Shown here in pieces: positions 10,576-21,607 of a DNA stretch of 64,000 nt; position 1 is the first letter of the stretch, and each line of letters opens with the position of its first letter. The stretch covers positions 37,446,643 to 37,510,642 of the forward strand of contig JAVGWX010000007.1 of assembly GCA_036924085.1 (NCBI GenBank), in the 5' to 3' direction. The translations under genes were made by a program, and so were the position numbers. The notes beneath the pieces are model-generated. The model saw only the letters and a list, made by a program, of their open reading frames with translations, did no database searches and was not told the DNA's origin. This DNA is from Ariolimax columbianus (taxonomy: Eukaryota > Mollusca > Gastropoda > Stylommatophora > Arionidae).

Positions 10576-10768
10576 TCCCATTGCTGAGGTAGTTAAGTTT
10601 TTTTTAAGGCTGAGGACTACAAGCCTCAGCCACTGATATCGCCCCGTCGTGTGCTGTCTATGTTTGTTTATTTCATCCCTACGAAAAACAACATATGCCC
10701 TACCGGGGATTCGATCCGACGACCTCCTTGCCGGCAGGCAATCAATGAAATAATTCGGCCACGAGAAC
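10576..10768 (-). mobile_element. SINE-T4, tRNA-like, antisense
   Basis: Reverse-complemented, the right part reads GTGGCCGAATTATTTCATTG and then TCGGATCGAATCCCCG, a plausible box A and box B about 40 bp apart. The left part has a GGCTGAGG/CCTCAGCC inverted pair. It is a single copy with undefined ends. Confidence 0.5.
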
Positions 10769-10861
10769 CAAAAGCACGAGGTTAAATGCAGACCGCCATG
10801 TATGAACTGGCATGTGCTAGCATGTTCACCTGCCTCTCACGAGACGTCTTATTTGTGCAGT

Positions 10862-11050
10862 TGTCCTGCCGAAGACGGATGTGCCGGACCGAAAGGTGCA
10901 GATATCGCAGTCGAGCTGTAAACACAACGCATTCCGTTCTCAGGACTACATCCTGCTACTTGCAAAGCCCTGTTCTATGGCTTGGAAGCGAGAGATTGAA
11001 GGCGAAAAGTAGAAAAAGAAAAAGAAGTAAAAGAAGAAGAAGAAGATAAA
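10862..11050 (+). mobile_element. SINE-A, 5'-truncated
   Basis: It starts near the core (CGAAGACGGATGTGCCGGAC), runs through CATCCTGCTACTTGCAAAGC and ends in (AAAAAG/GAA)n. Confidence 0.85.
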
Positions 11051-11219
11051 ATAAAATCAATTCTTAAACACGTCATCCCCTTTGACAGTATGTACCACGG
11101 GTACTGCCTTTACTTTATACACAACACATACTAATATGAGTCAATTTTAATAAGCTTGTAAAATGAAATGTTTGTTGTTACATTACCAGACTATGTCACA
11201 TACTGGTTACTTTTTTACT

Positions 11220-13305
11220 CACACATATATATATATATATGTGTGTGTGTGAGTGCATGTATGTTTTTTAAAAAGTATGTTATACTGGTATGTATGGTTG
11301 TATAAATATTTGTGTATGTATATATGTGTGCGAATGTATGTGTGTGTGTGTGTGTTTATGTGTGTATGTGAGTATGTATGTGTATGGGTGTGTATGTGTG
11401 TGTATTTGTGTGTATGTGAGTATTTATGTGTGTATGTGAGTATAAATATGTGTATGTGTGTGTATTTATGAGTCTATGTGAGTGTAAATGTGTGTGTGTG
11501 TGTATTTATGTGTGTATATGAGTATGAATGTGTATCTATGTGTGTATGTGTGTGTATTTATGATGTGTATGTGAGTATAAATATGTGTATGTGTGTGTAT
11601 TTATGAGTCTATGTGAGTATAAATGTGTGTATGTGTGTGTACCTATGTGTGTATGGGTGTGTATTTATGATCTGTATGTGAGTATAAATGTGTGTATGTG
11701 TGTGTACCTATGTGTGTATGTGAGTATGAATGTGTGTATAAGAGTATGAATGTGTGTATGTACCTATGTGTGTATGTGAGTATGAATGTGTGTGTGTATT
11801 TATGAGTTTATGTGACTGTAAATGTGTGTATGTGTGCATCTATGTGTGTATGTGAGTATGAATATGTGTATGTGTGTGTATGTGTGTGTATTTATGTGAG
11901 TATGAATGTGTGTATGTGTGTGTACCTATGTGTGTATGTGAGTATGAATGTGTGTATGTGAGTATGAATGTGTGTATGTGTGTGTACCTATGTGTGTATG
12001 TGAGTATGAATGTGTGTATGTGAGTATGAATGTGTGTATGTGTGTGTACCTATGTGTGTATGTGAGTATGAATGTGTGTATGTGAGTATGAATGTGTGTA
12101 TGTGAGTATGAATGTGTGTATGTACCTATGTGTGTATGTGAGTATGAATGTGTGTATGTGAGTATGAATGTGTGTATAAGAGTATGAATGTGTGTATGTA
12201 CCTATGTGTGTATGTACCTATGTGTGTATGTGAGTATGAATGTGTGTATGTGAGTGTGAATGTGTGTATGTACCTATGTGTGTATGTGAGTATGAATGTG
12301 TGTATGTGAGTATGAATGTGTGTGAACCTATGTGTGTATGTGAGTGTGAATGTGTGTATGTGAGTGTGAATGTGTGTATGTGAGTATGAATGTGTGTGAA
12401 CCTATGTGTGTATGTGAGTGTGAATGTGTGTATGTGAGTGTGAATGTGTGTATGTGAGTGTGAATGTGTGTATGTGAGTATGAATGTGTGTATGTGAGTA
12501 TTAATGTGTGTGAACCTATGTGTGTATGTGAGTGTGAATGTGTGTATGTGAGTGTGAATGTGTGTATGTGAGTATGAATGTGTGTGAACCTATGTGTGTA
12601 TGTGAGTGTGAATGTGTGTATGTGAGTGTGAATGTGTGTATGTGAGTGTGAATGTGTGTATGTGAGTATGAATGTGTGTATGTGAGTATGAATGTGTGTG
12701 AACCTATGTGTGTATGTGAGTGTGAATGTGTGTATGTGAGTGTGAATGTGTGTATGTGAGTATGAATGTGTGTGAACCTATGTGTGTATGTGAGTATGAA
12801 TGTGTGTGTACCTATGTGTGTATGTGAGTGTGAATGTGTGTATGTGAGTATGAATGTGTGTATAAGAGTATGAATGTGTGTATGTACCTATGTGTGTATG
12901 TGAGTGTGAATGTGTGTATGTGAGTATGAATGTGTGTGAACCTATGTGTGTATGTGAGTATGAATGTGTGTGTACCTATGTGTGTATGTGAGTATAAATG
13001 TGTGTATGTGTATGTACCTATGTGTGTATGAATGTGTGTATGTGAGTATGAATGTGTGTATGTGTATGTACCTATGTGTGTATGAATGTGTGTATGTGAG
13101 TATAAATGTGTGTATGTGTATGTACCTATGTGTGTATGAATGTGTGTATGTGAGTATGAAAGTGTGTATGTACCTATGTGTGTATGTGAGTATAAATGTG
13201 TGTATGTGTATGTACCTATGTGAGTATAAATGTGTGTATGTGTATGTACCTATGTGTGTATGAATGTGTGTATGTGAGTATGAATGTGTGTATGTGTGTG
13301 CGCAC
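11220..13305. repeat. 2.1-kb GT-rich tandem array
   Basis: It starts with (AT)n/(GT)n and becomes a mosaic of TGAGTATGAATGTGTGTATG-like 20-bp units with variants such as GTGTGTACCTATGTGTGTAT and GTGTGTGAACCTATGTG. Local blocks of 4-6 units recur as higher-order groups. Long Cys/Val/Tyr-rich (plus) and Thr/His/Ile-rich (minus) frames across it are repeat artefacts. Confidence 0.95.
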
Positions 13306-13860
13306 GAGACTAATATTTGCTGTAAAGCAGCACACGTGTATGTCTTTCTGATTATTGTCAACACAGCCTATACGACGTCATATACCGGTATCTCCCTACC
13401 ACAACAGACTGCCGTAGTGAGTGAAGTGTGCGAGATCACATACCAAACAAACATATACAATCGCGGTAGGCTCACACACAATAATTACCCATATTTCCGA
13501 AAATCGAAAAGTCTTATTCGAACGAAAGAGAAAAGTCACCTTCCAGCTAAGATAAACGTGGCGCAAACTCTCACCATTCCACACGTGTGCTGGCACTTCA
13601 CCAAGTGGGCTTTGAACAAACAGGAATCAACGCACGCGAATTCCGTAAAGAAAGAAAATGGAAGAAAGAAAAGCAACGTCTTGCAGTGGTGGTTGCATTC
13701 TTGCCGGGAAATCTTCCAAGGGGAGCGGTAGACGCTTACTTACATCTGCGCCTCTTGCTGGCAGCCATTTTGTTATGTGCGACTTCTTCGGCGTGAGTCT
13801 CAAGCACATATCAGCCGTCGGGCCGTATCATGACAGCATTTGTAGCTTAAATGAGTAACA
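13306..13860. other. Unassigned sequence between two arrays
   Basis: Several short overlapping open stretches exist on both strands (for example 13587-13796), but none has a recognisable domain. No repeat family was identified. Confidence 0.4.
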
Positions 13861-14520
13861 AGGCCCGTTTGCTGGCCCTATAGTCAGTCCCATGAGGGCA
13901 AGTTCACTGGCCCTATAGTCAGTCCCATGAGGACAAGTTCACTGGCCCTATAGTCAGTCTCATGAGGGCAAGTTCACTGGCCCTATTGTCAGTCCCATGA
14001 GGACAAGTTCACTGGCCCTATAGTCAGTCCCATGAGGACAAGTTCACTGCCCTATAGTCAGTCCCATGAGGGCAAGTTCACTGGCCCTATAGTCAGTCCC
14101 ATGAGGGCAAGTTCACTGGTCCTATAGTCAGTCCAATGAGGGCAAGTTCACTGGCCCTATAGTCAGTCCCATGAGGACAAGTTCGTTGGCCGTATAGTCA
14201 GTCCTATGAGAGCAAGTTCGGTGGTCCTATAGTCAGTCCCATGAGGACAAGTTCACTGGTCCTATAGTCAGTCCCATGAGGGCAAGTTCACTGGCCCTAT
14301 AGTCAGTCACATGAGGGCAACTTCACTGGCCCTATAGTCAGTCCCATGAGGGAAAGTTAGGTGGTCCTATAGTCAGTCACATGAGGGCAAGTTCACTGGC
14401 CCTATAGTCAGTCCCATGAGGGCAAGTTAGGTGGTCCTATAGTCAGTCACATGAGGGCAAGTTCACTGGCCCTATACTCAGTCACATGAGGGCAAGTTCG
14501 TTGGCCCTATAGTCAGAAAA
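13861..14520. repeat. 35-bp satellite array, about 19 copies
   Basis: The unit is CTGGCCCTATAGTCAGTCCC plus ATGAGGGCAAGTTCA. Variants include AGGACAAG, GTTAGGTGG and TCACATGAG. One monomer occurs separately at 8881. The array grades into the next without a unique spacer. Confidence 0.95.
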
Positions 14521-15330
14521 AAGTTCGATAGTCAAAGGGCCACACAAAGACATGTTCGATAGTCAAAGGCCACACAAAGACATGTTCAATAGTCAAAGGG
14601 CCACACAAAGACATGTTCGATAGTCAATGGGCCACACAAAGACATGTTCGATAGTCAAAGGGCCGTATGAAGACAAGTTACATAATGCCATGTTTGCACG
14701 AAGACAAGTAAAATAATGTCAAGGTCACACGAAGATAAGTTCAATAGACCGAGGGCAGTACAAAGATACATTATATAGTACAAGGTCGCACGAAGACATT
14801 CTGCATAGTGCAAAGGTCACACGCAGACATTCTACATAGTACAAAGGTCGCACACAGACATTCTACATAGTACAAGGTCGCACGAAGACATTCTACATAG
14901 TGCAAAGGTCGGACGAAGACATTCTACATAGTACAACGGTCGCACGCAGACTTTCTACATAGTACAAAGGTCGCACGAAGACATTCTACATAGTACAGCG
15001 GTCGCACGCAGACTTTCTACATAGTGCAAAGGTCGCACGAAGACATTCTACATAGTACAAGGTCGCACGAAGACATTCTACATAGTGCAAAGGTCGGACG
15101 AAGACATTCTACATAGTACAACGGTCGCACGAAGACATTCTACATAGTGCAAAGGTCGCACGAAGACATTCTGCATAGTACAACAGTCGCACGAAGACAT
15201 TCTACATAGTACAACGGTCGCACGAAGACATTCTACATAGTGCAAAGGTCGGACGAAGACAACTCAATAGTCTAGGGACCGCACGAAAGCAAGCTCCATA
15301 ATGCAAGGCCCGCTTGAATAGTTTGATGAC
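14521..15330. repeat. 31-34 bp arrays continuing the preceding satellite
   Basis: First come about five units of TTCGATAGTCAAAGGGCCAC plus ACAAAGACATG (14521-14660), then transitional diverged units, then about 18 units of ACAAAGGTCGCACGAAGACA plus TTCTACATAGT. All share the skeleton 'ATAGT(C/A)..(GG)CC/GGTC..CAC..GA(G/A)GACA', which suggests one satellite lineage that diverged and re-amplified in steps. Confidence 0.9.
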
Positions 15331-15480
15331 CGAAGGGCCGCATGAAGACCAGTTCGATGGCCAATGGGCCGAGTGAAGAATGGCTTGACAGCCCTCGGAT
15401 TGCACAGAGATAATGCCAATGGTATAAGCGAAGCGTAAGCACTTTTTTCACATGATTCTAGGACCCTAGAAACTTTAATG

Positions 15481-15726
15481 TTTAGTTCCTTTCGGAGCAC
15501 AAATCTCTTCTTGAAAACATGTATTAACGGCTGGTACACTGATCTTCTTGTCAGAAAGAAATAGCTAAACAAACTCTCAGACCACAATAAAATCACCCTC
15601 CAGTTTAGTTCCATTCGGAGCACAAATCTCTTCTTGAAAACATGTATTAACGGCTGGTACACTGATCTTCTTGTCAGAAAGAAATAGCTAAACAAACTCT
15701 CAGACCACAATAAAATCACCCTCCAG
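15481..15726. repeat. 123-bp tandem duplication at the 5' edge of a LINE-2 fragment
   Basis: Two near-identical 123-bp units (15481-15603 and 15604-15726) begin TTTAGTTCC and end AAAATCACCCTCCAG. The second runs straight into LINE-2 coding sequence, so the duplicated block includes the element's upstream coding part. Confidence 0.9.
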
Positions 15727-16240
15727 TGGATTCCAGCTCACTGCGGCATACCTGTGAATGAATGGGCGGACAGGCTAGCCAGGGAGGGAAGACAGAGAGA
15801 ACAATTCACCCACCCAGTGTCACAGCCAGAAGTCAAGGCAAACATTTAAAACAAATATAAACAACAGTGGATAGAAAGAACAAACAGTAGATACCCACAG
15901 GACCCAATCAATAGACTTAATAGGAAACAGTATACCACCATTTTTCGCCTCAGAACAGGTCATTGCAGACTAAATGCACACATGCATAAAATGAAAGCAG
16001 CACAGACTGCACAATGCACATATCAGAGAGGACCCCAGACTCCAGAACACATCCTGCAAACATGTCCACTGCACCAAGACTCAGGTGAGAAGACCTGACC
16101 CGACGAGACAAACATACAAGACAAACTGTGGGGAACCATTGAGGACCTGCGACTGACATGTCACTTCATGGATGCAGCCCATCTGGTGCCATAAAACGAG
16201 CATACGAAACCGAACGCAAAGAAGAAGAAGAAGAAGAAGG
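15684..16240 (+). pseudogene. LINE-2 3' end (RNase H C-terminus and Cys/His domain)
   Basis: The frame reads NKITLQWIPAHCG, then NEWADRLAREG (the last RNase H motif with its Asp), then a linker with a stop near 15849 (ANI-stop). Next come FRLRTGHCRLNAHMHKMKAA and QCTYQRGPQTPEHILQTCP, the Cys/His motif. A frame change near 16085 leads to DKLWGTIEDL and a (GAA)n tail at 16218-16240. It is homologous to LINE-I domain by domain but a distinct family. A second fragment is at 22930-23216. Confidence 0.85.
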
Positions 16241-16288
16241 AAATGGGTTCGAGCCCTGGTGAGGACACAGGTTTTTTGAACCATCGAA

Positions 16289-16856
16289 ATTTTAATCTGC
16301 ACACTGTGCGGCGACTTCCTATATTCATAATCATTATAAATTTCCTAGGCAGACCCGGCATCTTAATCTGCACACTGTGCGGCGACTTCCTATATTCACA
16401 ATCATTATAAATTTCCCAGGCAGACCCGGCATCTTAATCTGCACACTGTGCGGCGACTTCCTATATTCACAATCATTATAAATTTCCCAGGCAGACCCGG
16501 CATCTTAATCTGCACACTGTGCGGCGACTTCCTATATTCACAATCATTATAAATTTCCCAGGCAGACCCGGCATCTTAATCTGCACACTGTGCGGCGACT
16601 TCCTATATTCACAATCATTATAAATTTCCCAGGCAGACCCGGCATCTTAATCTGCACACTGTGCGGCGACTTCCTATATTCACAATCATTATAAATTTCC
16701 CAGGCAGACCCGGCATCTTAATCTGCACACTGTGCGGCGACTTCCTATATTCACAATCATTATAAATTTCCCAGGCAGACCCGGCATCTTAATCTGCACA
16801 CTGTGCGGCGACTTCCTATATTCACAATCATTATAAATTTCCCAGGCAGACCCGGC
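16289..16856. repeat. 71-bp tandem array, 8 copies
   Basis: Eight units start ATCTTAATCTGCACACTGTG and end GGCAGACCCGGC. The first unit differs slightly (ATTTTAATC, CCTAGG) and the rest are almost identical. A box B-like GGGTTCGAGCCC lies just upstream (16243-16255), so the array may have grown within a tRNA-derived SINE. Confidence 0.95.
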
Positions 16857-16899
16857 AATGGGGAGAGCGCCATAATTATTATTATTGAGGTATTATTTC

Positions 16900-17050
16900 T
16901 CGTGAGCTTGCCGTACAAACGCAACGTGCCAGGTTCAGATCCCGTCGCATTTGGTGTGTCCTGGGTTGTTTTTTTCCAGTCGACCCAGCTGCAAATGGGT
17001 ACCGGGCAGAGTGAGGGGACAATTTTAGAGACGTAGAGAGAGCTATGGAG
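16900..17050 (+). mobile_element. SINE-T6, tRNA-like fragment
   Basis: A box B-like CAGGTTCAGATCCCG at 16929 is followed by a body with CCAGTCGACCCAGCTGCAAA. Part of that body resembles 45870-45900 (CCAGTCTGCCCAGCTGTAAC). Boundaries are uncertain. A run of 11 or more G residues lies just downstream (17106-17117). Confidence 0.35.
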
Positions 17051-17164
17051 TTCACGCTCTGTCGTCGGTATTGTCAGCATTGAACAGTAATGAGGACATT
17101 GGGGTTGGGGGGGGGGGTGTCCCAGAGTGAGGGTGCACGGGTGTAATTATATCGGTTCTATGGA

Positions 17165-17252
17165 GTTTGTCCTGGAAACAGGCTGTTTCATGACAGTCTG
17201 TGGCTAATGAGGTGGGGGATCAATATAATCCCCGTAATAGTGAGATAAGATT
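17165..17252 (+). mobile_element. Element N internal fragment
   Basis: It matches the body of Element N: GTCCTGGAAACAGGCTGTTT, a CAGTCTGTGGCTAA stretch, GAGGTGGGGGATCAA and CCCGTAATAGTGAG. Both ends are missing. Confidence 0.7.
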
Positions 17253-17257
17253 AAGCC

Positions 17258-17605
17258 AGTGATTAAGATGCTTAGCACCGCATGGGCTGAACCGGTCAGC
17301 GATCCATGGTTGACTGCTAGCGTCAGGGCCAGCGAACCAGAGCTGCCAAGATCTTTCTACACCTCCACGCGGTGATCCTGGATAACATGCTGCTGCAACA
17401 GAGCAGACTGGCTAAGTAGAAGGGATCGAAGAGGGAAGGCTAAACCAGTACTAAAAAAACGCATTCTGAAGTCGGATGTGTCGGATCGAAAGGTGCAAAT
17501 ATCGCCCTCAAGCTGTAATCTACGATACAAGGCATTCCGTTCTCCGAACAATATCATGCTACTTGCAAAGATCTTTTCAGGGCTTGGTGGCAGGAGATTT
17601 AGAAC
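17258..17605 (+). mobile_element. SINE-A, split by LINE-I copy B
   Basis: A near-complete SINE-A runs from ATTAAGATGCTTAGCACCGC to GGCAGGAGATTTAGAAC. The remaining tail reappears at 19178 after the LINE. The 11 bp AGATTTAGAAC at 17595-17605 is repeated at 19178-19188. Confidence 0.9.
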
Positions 17606-19177
17606 TTCTTCTTCTTCTTCTTACGCTGTCAGACGTCGACCTTTATTTTTTTCGAAAAAAGCAGTGGTCATCCTGAGGCTGTCGACACTGCCATAGAACT
17701 TGTCTAGTGTTGCCACTGGTGATGGTCACATCTGCTCTCTCTGATCCTCGTATGTCGGGCAGTTTTGCAGCAAATGCTCAGCGGTCATTTTCCCGGTACC
17801 ACACGAGCATTCGTCAGTGCCACCTATCTTAAATTTGTTGAATAGGTGGCACCTCAGTTTATTGTGGCCAGTGCGAAGTCTGAAGACCACGACCTGTTCT
17901 CTTCTGTTCAACTGGTAATAAGCATCGTTTTTTGTGTGGCCAGTATGTTCTGTTTCCCATTTGGTCATGTATCTAGCTCTAATAAGCCGTTTTGACTCTT
18001 CGTATGTCACACTAGTATCTGGTTGTGGTAGTCTTGCACCTTCTTTTGCCAGTCTGTCTGCCTCCTCGTTGCCTTGGATGTTGCAGTGGGATAGAACCCA
18101 CTGTACCACTACTCTTTTTTGGTGCGGACTGCTGGCATAGTTGACAGAGTACTGCTCTTAAGTCATTAAGTTCAGTATTTTTCTGGCTTTTTAGTGCTTT
18201 GACTACGGCCAGGGCATCTGTAAGCAGGACTATATGGCTTTCATTCCTTTTACCTGTCACCATTTCTCCCACTGCCGCCCTCAGTGCCTCTGCCACCGCT
18301 CTGAAATTGCTTGTGTATTTTCCAGTTGCCAATGACAGTGTTATTTTTCTGCCATTTGGTAGGCTCAGGAATGCCCCTGCCCCTCCGTTCTGTGTTGTGT
18401 TTGTTACAGAACCGTCGGTGTATGCATGGGTCGAGTCCATGCTTGGGTAGTTTTTCGTTATGTACCTCAGGGTTGTATCTCTTCTTTCTTTTTCAGTCTG
18501 GGAGTTTTTGTTTCCAATACCTGGTATATTTTCTACCACCTCTGGAAATATATGCTGCCTCCAGGTAGGTTTTCGTACAGTAAGGATGGGCTTTGGTGTT
18601 GTTAGTGCGTTCATAGGGTCTTCGTGCATCTTTGCTTTGGCTATTTCTGCAAAGTTTCTCTGCTTTAGTTTCCCATTTCCCAAATTGTTTAGTCTCTGGT
18701 GCATTGGATGGTCAGTCAGTCTTCTGAGTTTCTCTGCTTGCTGTTGGGCCCTGCAGTCTCTTCTGTCGGTCATGGATTGCAGTTTTGTAATCTTTTCGAG
18801 TTCTACAATTGGCGTTGACTTCATGCCTCCTGTTATAACTCTCATGGCTTGGTTTTGGAGTTTGCTAATTTTATCGAAGTTCGCCTTTGCTGCTGTTGTC
18901 CATGCCGCAATGCCATACTCGAGAACTGGTCTCACTCTTCCAGTGTACAGTTTCTTTAGTATACTTTCGTCTGCTCCCCAGCTTGTGCCAGCAAGTTTCC
19001 TTATGATTGCCATTCTTTCTCTGGCTCTCATTCGGTTTCTCTCGATCTGACTTTTCCATGTCATGCGCCGATCAAATGTGACTCCCAGGTAGTTTGGGTT
19101 GTCGTTTGGCTGCAGATATTTGCCGTTAAGACTTATTTTTGGTGTTTGTTTGATAGCGAGAATATCGTACATGTTGT
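17606..19177 (-). mobile_element. LINE-I copy B, 5'-truncated, inserted in a SINE-A tail
   Basis: The antisense LINE-I 3' portion has its (GAA)n tail at 17606-17620 (read as TTC) and its truncated 5' end at 19177. The target duplication AGATTTAGAAC (17595-17605 and 19178-19188) is part of the SINE-A 3' end. Sequence differences from copies A, C, D and E (for example MVTGKRNESH instead of MVTHSENESH) place it in a slightly diverged subfamily. Confidence 0.93.
17640..19172 (-). pseudogene. LINE-I copy B coding remnant
   Basis: The reading frame from 19172 covers the post-polymerase region (ISLNGKYLQPNDNPNYLG, MTWKSQIERNR) and RNase H motifs YTDGS, RAVAEALRAA and LLTDAL. Near 18110 an extra A in an A-run shifts frame. 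RNase H then continues in the second frame (MVQWVLSHCN, GNEEADRLA) to the Cys/His motif CSCGTGKMTAEHLL, ending near 17726. In motif 2 one Glu of AEAEAL is Val (AVAEAL). The frameshift separates the last catalytic Asp from the others, so this copy is inactive. Confidence 0.88.
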
Positions 19178-19275
19178 AGATTTAGAACGAACGAACGATG
19201 AAGAAAAAGAAGAAAAAGAAAAAGAAGAAGAAGAAGAGGAAAAGGAACAAGAACAAGAAGAACAAGAAGAAGAAG
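19178..19275 (+). mobile_element. Distal tail of the SINE-A split by LINE-I copy B
   Basis: It resumes AGATTTAGAACGAACGAACG and runs into an AAG/GAA-rich tail of about 80 bp, completing the copy at 17258-17605. Confidence 0.85.
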
Positions 19276-20345
19276 AAGCCAAGCATAGCACAACCTACTT
19301 GAGGACCCTGGTCCACCTTGTCAACCCGCTTGGGGTGTGAGGAAAGCTTGTGCAACCCGCCAGTGGAAGCCCTTTTCGGGCCACAATGAGTCAATTTACT
19401 CTGTCGTGCGCCCTGAGGAGTGCGTTTAGTAGCTTTTCTCAATCTTGAGAGTGCCGATGAAGATGGACCGGGGTCCCCCAGTCTGTTGCGCTATGTTTGG
19501 CATAATCTACGTGAACCTCGCTACTACAAGAATCACGTCGATTTATATCTGAAAGCAGCCTGTTTCTAGGGTACAATACATGGAAGAAAGACAGTAGTCC
19601 TGATCAGTATGTTGTGCCTGACCCTGACCAGACGTCCTGATCAGTATGTTCTGCCTGACTCTGACCAGACGTCCTGATCAGTAAGTTGTGCCAGACCCTG
19701 ACCAGACGTCTTGATCAGTATATTGGGCCTGACCCTGACCAGACGTCCTGATCAGTATGTTGTGCCTGACCCTGACCAGACGTCCTGATCAGTATATTGG
19801 GCCTGACCCTGACCAGACGTCCTGATCAGTATGTTGTGCCTGACCCTGACCAGACGTCCTGATCAGTATGTTGTGCCTGACCCTGGCCAGACGTCCTGAT
19901 CAGTATATTGGGCCTGACCCTGACCAGACGTCCTGATCAGTATGTTGGGCCTGACCCTGACCAGACGTCCTGATCAGTATATTGGGCCTGACCCTGACCA
20001 GACGTCCTGATCAGTATGTTGGGCCTGACCCTGACCAGACGTCATGATCAGTATGTTGTGCCTGACCCTGACCAGACGTCCTGATCAGTATGTTGGGCCT
20101 GACCCTGACCAGACGTCCTGATCAGTATATTGGGCCTGACCCTGACCAGGCGTCCTGATCAGTATGTTGGGCCTGACCCTGACAAGACGTCATGATCAGT
20201 ATGTTGTGCCTGACCCTGACCAGACGTCCTGATCAGTATGTTGGGCCTGACCCTGACCAGACGTCCTGATCAGTATGTTGTGCCTGACCGGACTAGCGCC
20301 TCGGTTCCCTGCAGGAAAGAGTAAATTTGCTCGTTGTGAAAATTA
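19276..20345 (-). mobile_element. Element N, inverted composite with a 37-bp array
   Basis: The first 110 bp (19276-19388) match Element N in plus orientation (CCAAGCATAGCACAACC; GTGTGAGGAAAGCTTG). From about 19385 the same region is read in minus orientation (CCACAATGAGTCAATTTACT; GATGAAGATGGACC), giving a head-on junction. From about 19585 to 20290 the internal repeat is expanded to about 19 units of CTGATCAGTATGTTGTGCCT plus GACCCTGACCAGACGTC. Confidence 0.85.
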
Positions 20346-20589
20346 AAACAAGAACATCAGCCACCTCCCTATACCATGTGTACCCCAACCTTGTGGAGCC
20401 GCAACCTCATGGTAGGCTCTATGAGGCCAAGGTGTCGTGTAGTTGAGACCCCTTGACCTTCTAGGCAACTGCCGAGAAGAGCTAGACAGCTATGCTTAAT
20501 CTGATATCGCGGATTGATATTCTGCATGTCTGTCAATCGAGTGGTGAGTAGCGGCTGGTTTGCATGTCTGTCTTTTGACCACAAGGACA

Positions 20590-20845
20590 TGCGTTCAGAA
20601 CCTCGTTTTGGGTTCGCCTTATTTCTATATTTCCCAAAGGCGGTGTGTATTGCATTATGTATTTATTGTGCGCTTGTCTGCCGAGTGTATCCTACTTTTG
20701 GCATGCATTGTATGTAAGAGTCTGCTTCCTCCTGCATTCTCTAACGGCTTGCTCCCCCGGGGTAACGGCCGGTGCTGCGATTGGGGAGCGAACCCAGTAC
20801 CATCTGGATGTGAGCGGTGTCACTTAACCACTAGCTCACATCAGT
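20590..20845 (-). mobile_element. SINE-T1, tRNA-derived
   Basis: In antisense it shows the tail side TTCGCCTTATTTCTATATTT, the core (TCCTACTTTTGGCATGCA), the CCCCCGGGGTAACGGCCGG motif and a box B complement GGGGAGCGAACCCAG. It ends at the head CACTTAACCACTAGC, the complement of box A GCTAGTGGTTAAGTG. Confidence 0.85.
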
Positions 20846-20904
20846 TCCTTTAGGCCTACGGTTTGTTATATCCCTGAATTTTTTTTTTAAATAAAGAATT
20901 ATAA

Positions 20905-21172
20905 AATAAAAAGTAAAGTAACCCATAACATTACTGCCGTAGGGGTGTGAGGTGTTAGCGATCTCACATTTTAAAGGCTCGGCTATATGAGGGCGGTAGC
21001 CATCTCCTCTCCCTCGCCGCTTTTACTTCCCGGACTGAACCGGTACCGATTTAAGGTTGGGTCGACCCGGGAGCCATTGCGGTCTTAAAAAACATTACCG
21101 CCTCAACTGGGGAATGAACCCAGGACCACTTAGATGCGAAGCCAGCCCGCTAACCACTGCGCTAAAAATGTA
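20905..21172 (-). mobile_element. SINE-T3, tRNA-derived
   Basis: Antisense copy of the element at 51630-51894. It shares TTAGCGATCTCACATTTTAA, CCATCTCCTCTCCCTCGCCG, GGTCGACCCGGGAGCCATTG and the box B complement GGGGAATGAACCCAGG, ending at the head CGCTAACCACTGCGCT. Confidence 0.9.
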
Positions 21173-21607
21173 AAATATTATTTTAAAAATTCAGACGTTG
21201 TACAGTAACACAAATTATGTCAAAGGATGTGTCCCACAAGACACTAGAAGCATATGTACTTCCCATGCCCTCCATTATGACGTGAGAGGGGTGCATGGTA
21301 AGGGTATCCACGTGGGTACATATCATCATGTACAAGGGTTCTTCAAAAAGTGCCATACATCCGCCTTGCTGGTAACCTTAATGGAAAACATGTGCAGTCA
21401 CTGACGGACCAAACTGGTATCTAGGAGAGCCAGAAAGGAGTGACGCTGTCCCTCCTCGCCAAAACAGAAGCAGTTCCACACGCGGCCATCTGCAGGAAAG
21501 GTAATGCTGACTATCATCAGTGTCAGGTATTTAGATCTTCTCGGAAATCATCTTCGACCCGTAATCAAATCTAAACGAAGAGAACTTCTGCGTGCAGGTG
21601 TCTTGTT
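21173..21607. other. Unassigned sequence
   Basis: No repeat or protein family was recognised. The stretch GGGTTCTTCAAAAAGTGCC may belong to an unidentified transposon but is too short to assign. Confidence 0.4.

Noticed and set aside
12942..13364. Thr/His/Ile-rich and Cys/Val/Tyr-rich proteins
   Set aside because: Generated by the GT-rich array; composition follows the repeat.
17106..17117. G-quadruplex at the G-run
   Set aside because: A single run of G, not four spaced runs; likely a simple homopolymer.
18460..19050. Antisense open frames across LINE-I copies (196, 162, 132 residues and similar)
   Set aside because: The same shadow frames recur on the opposite strand of each LINE-I copy (7305, 18012, 37788, 50119, 59168) and follow its codon bias.
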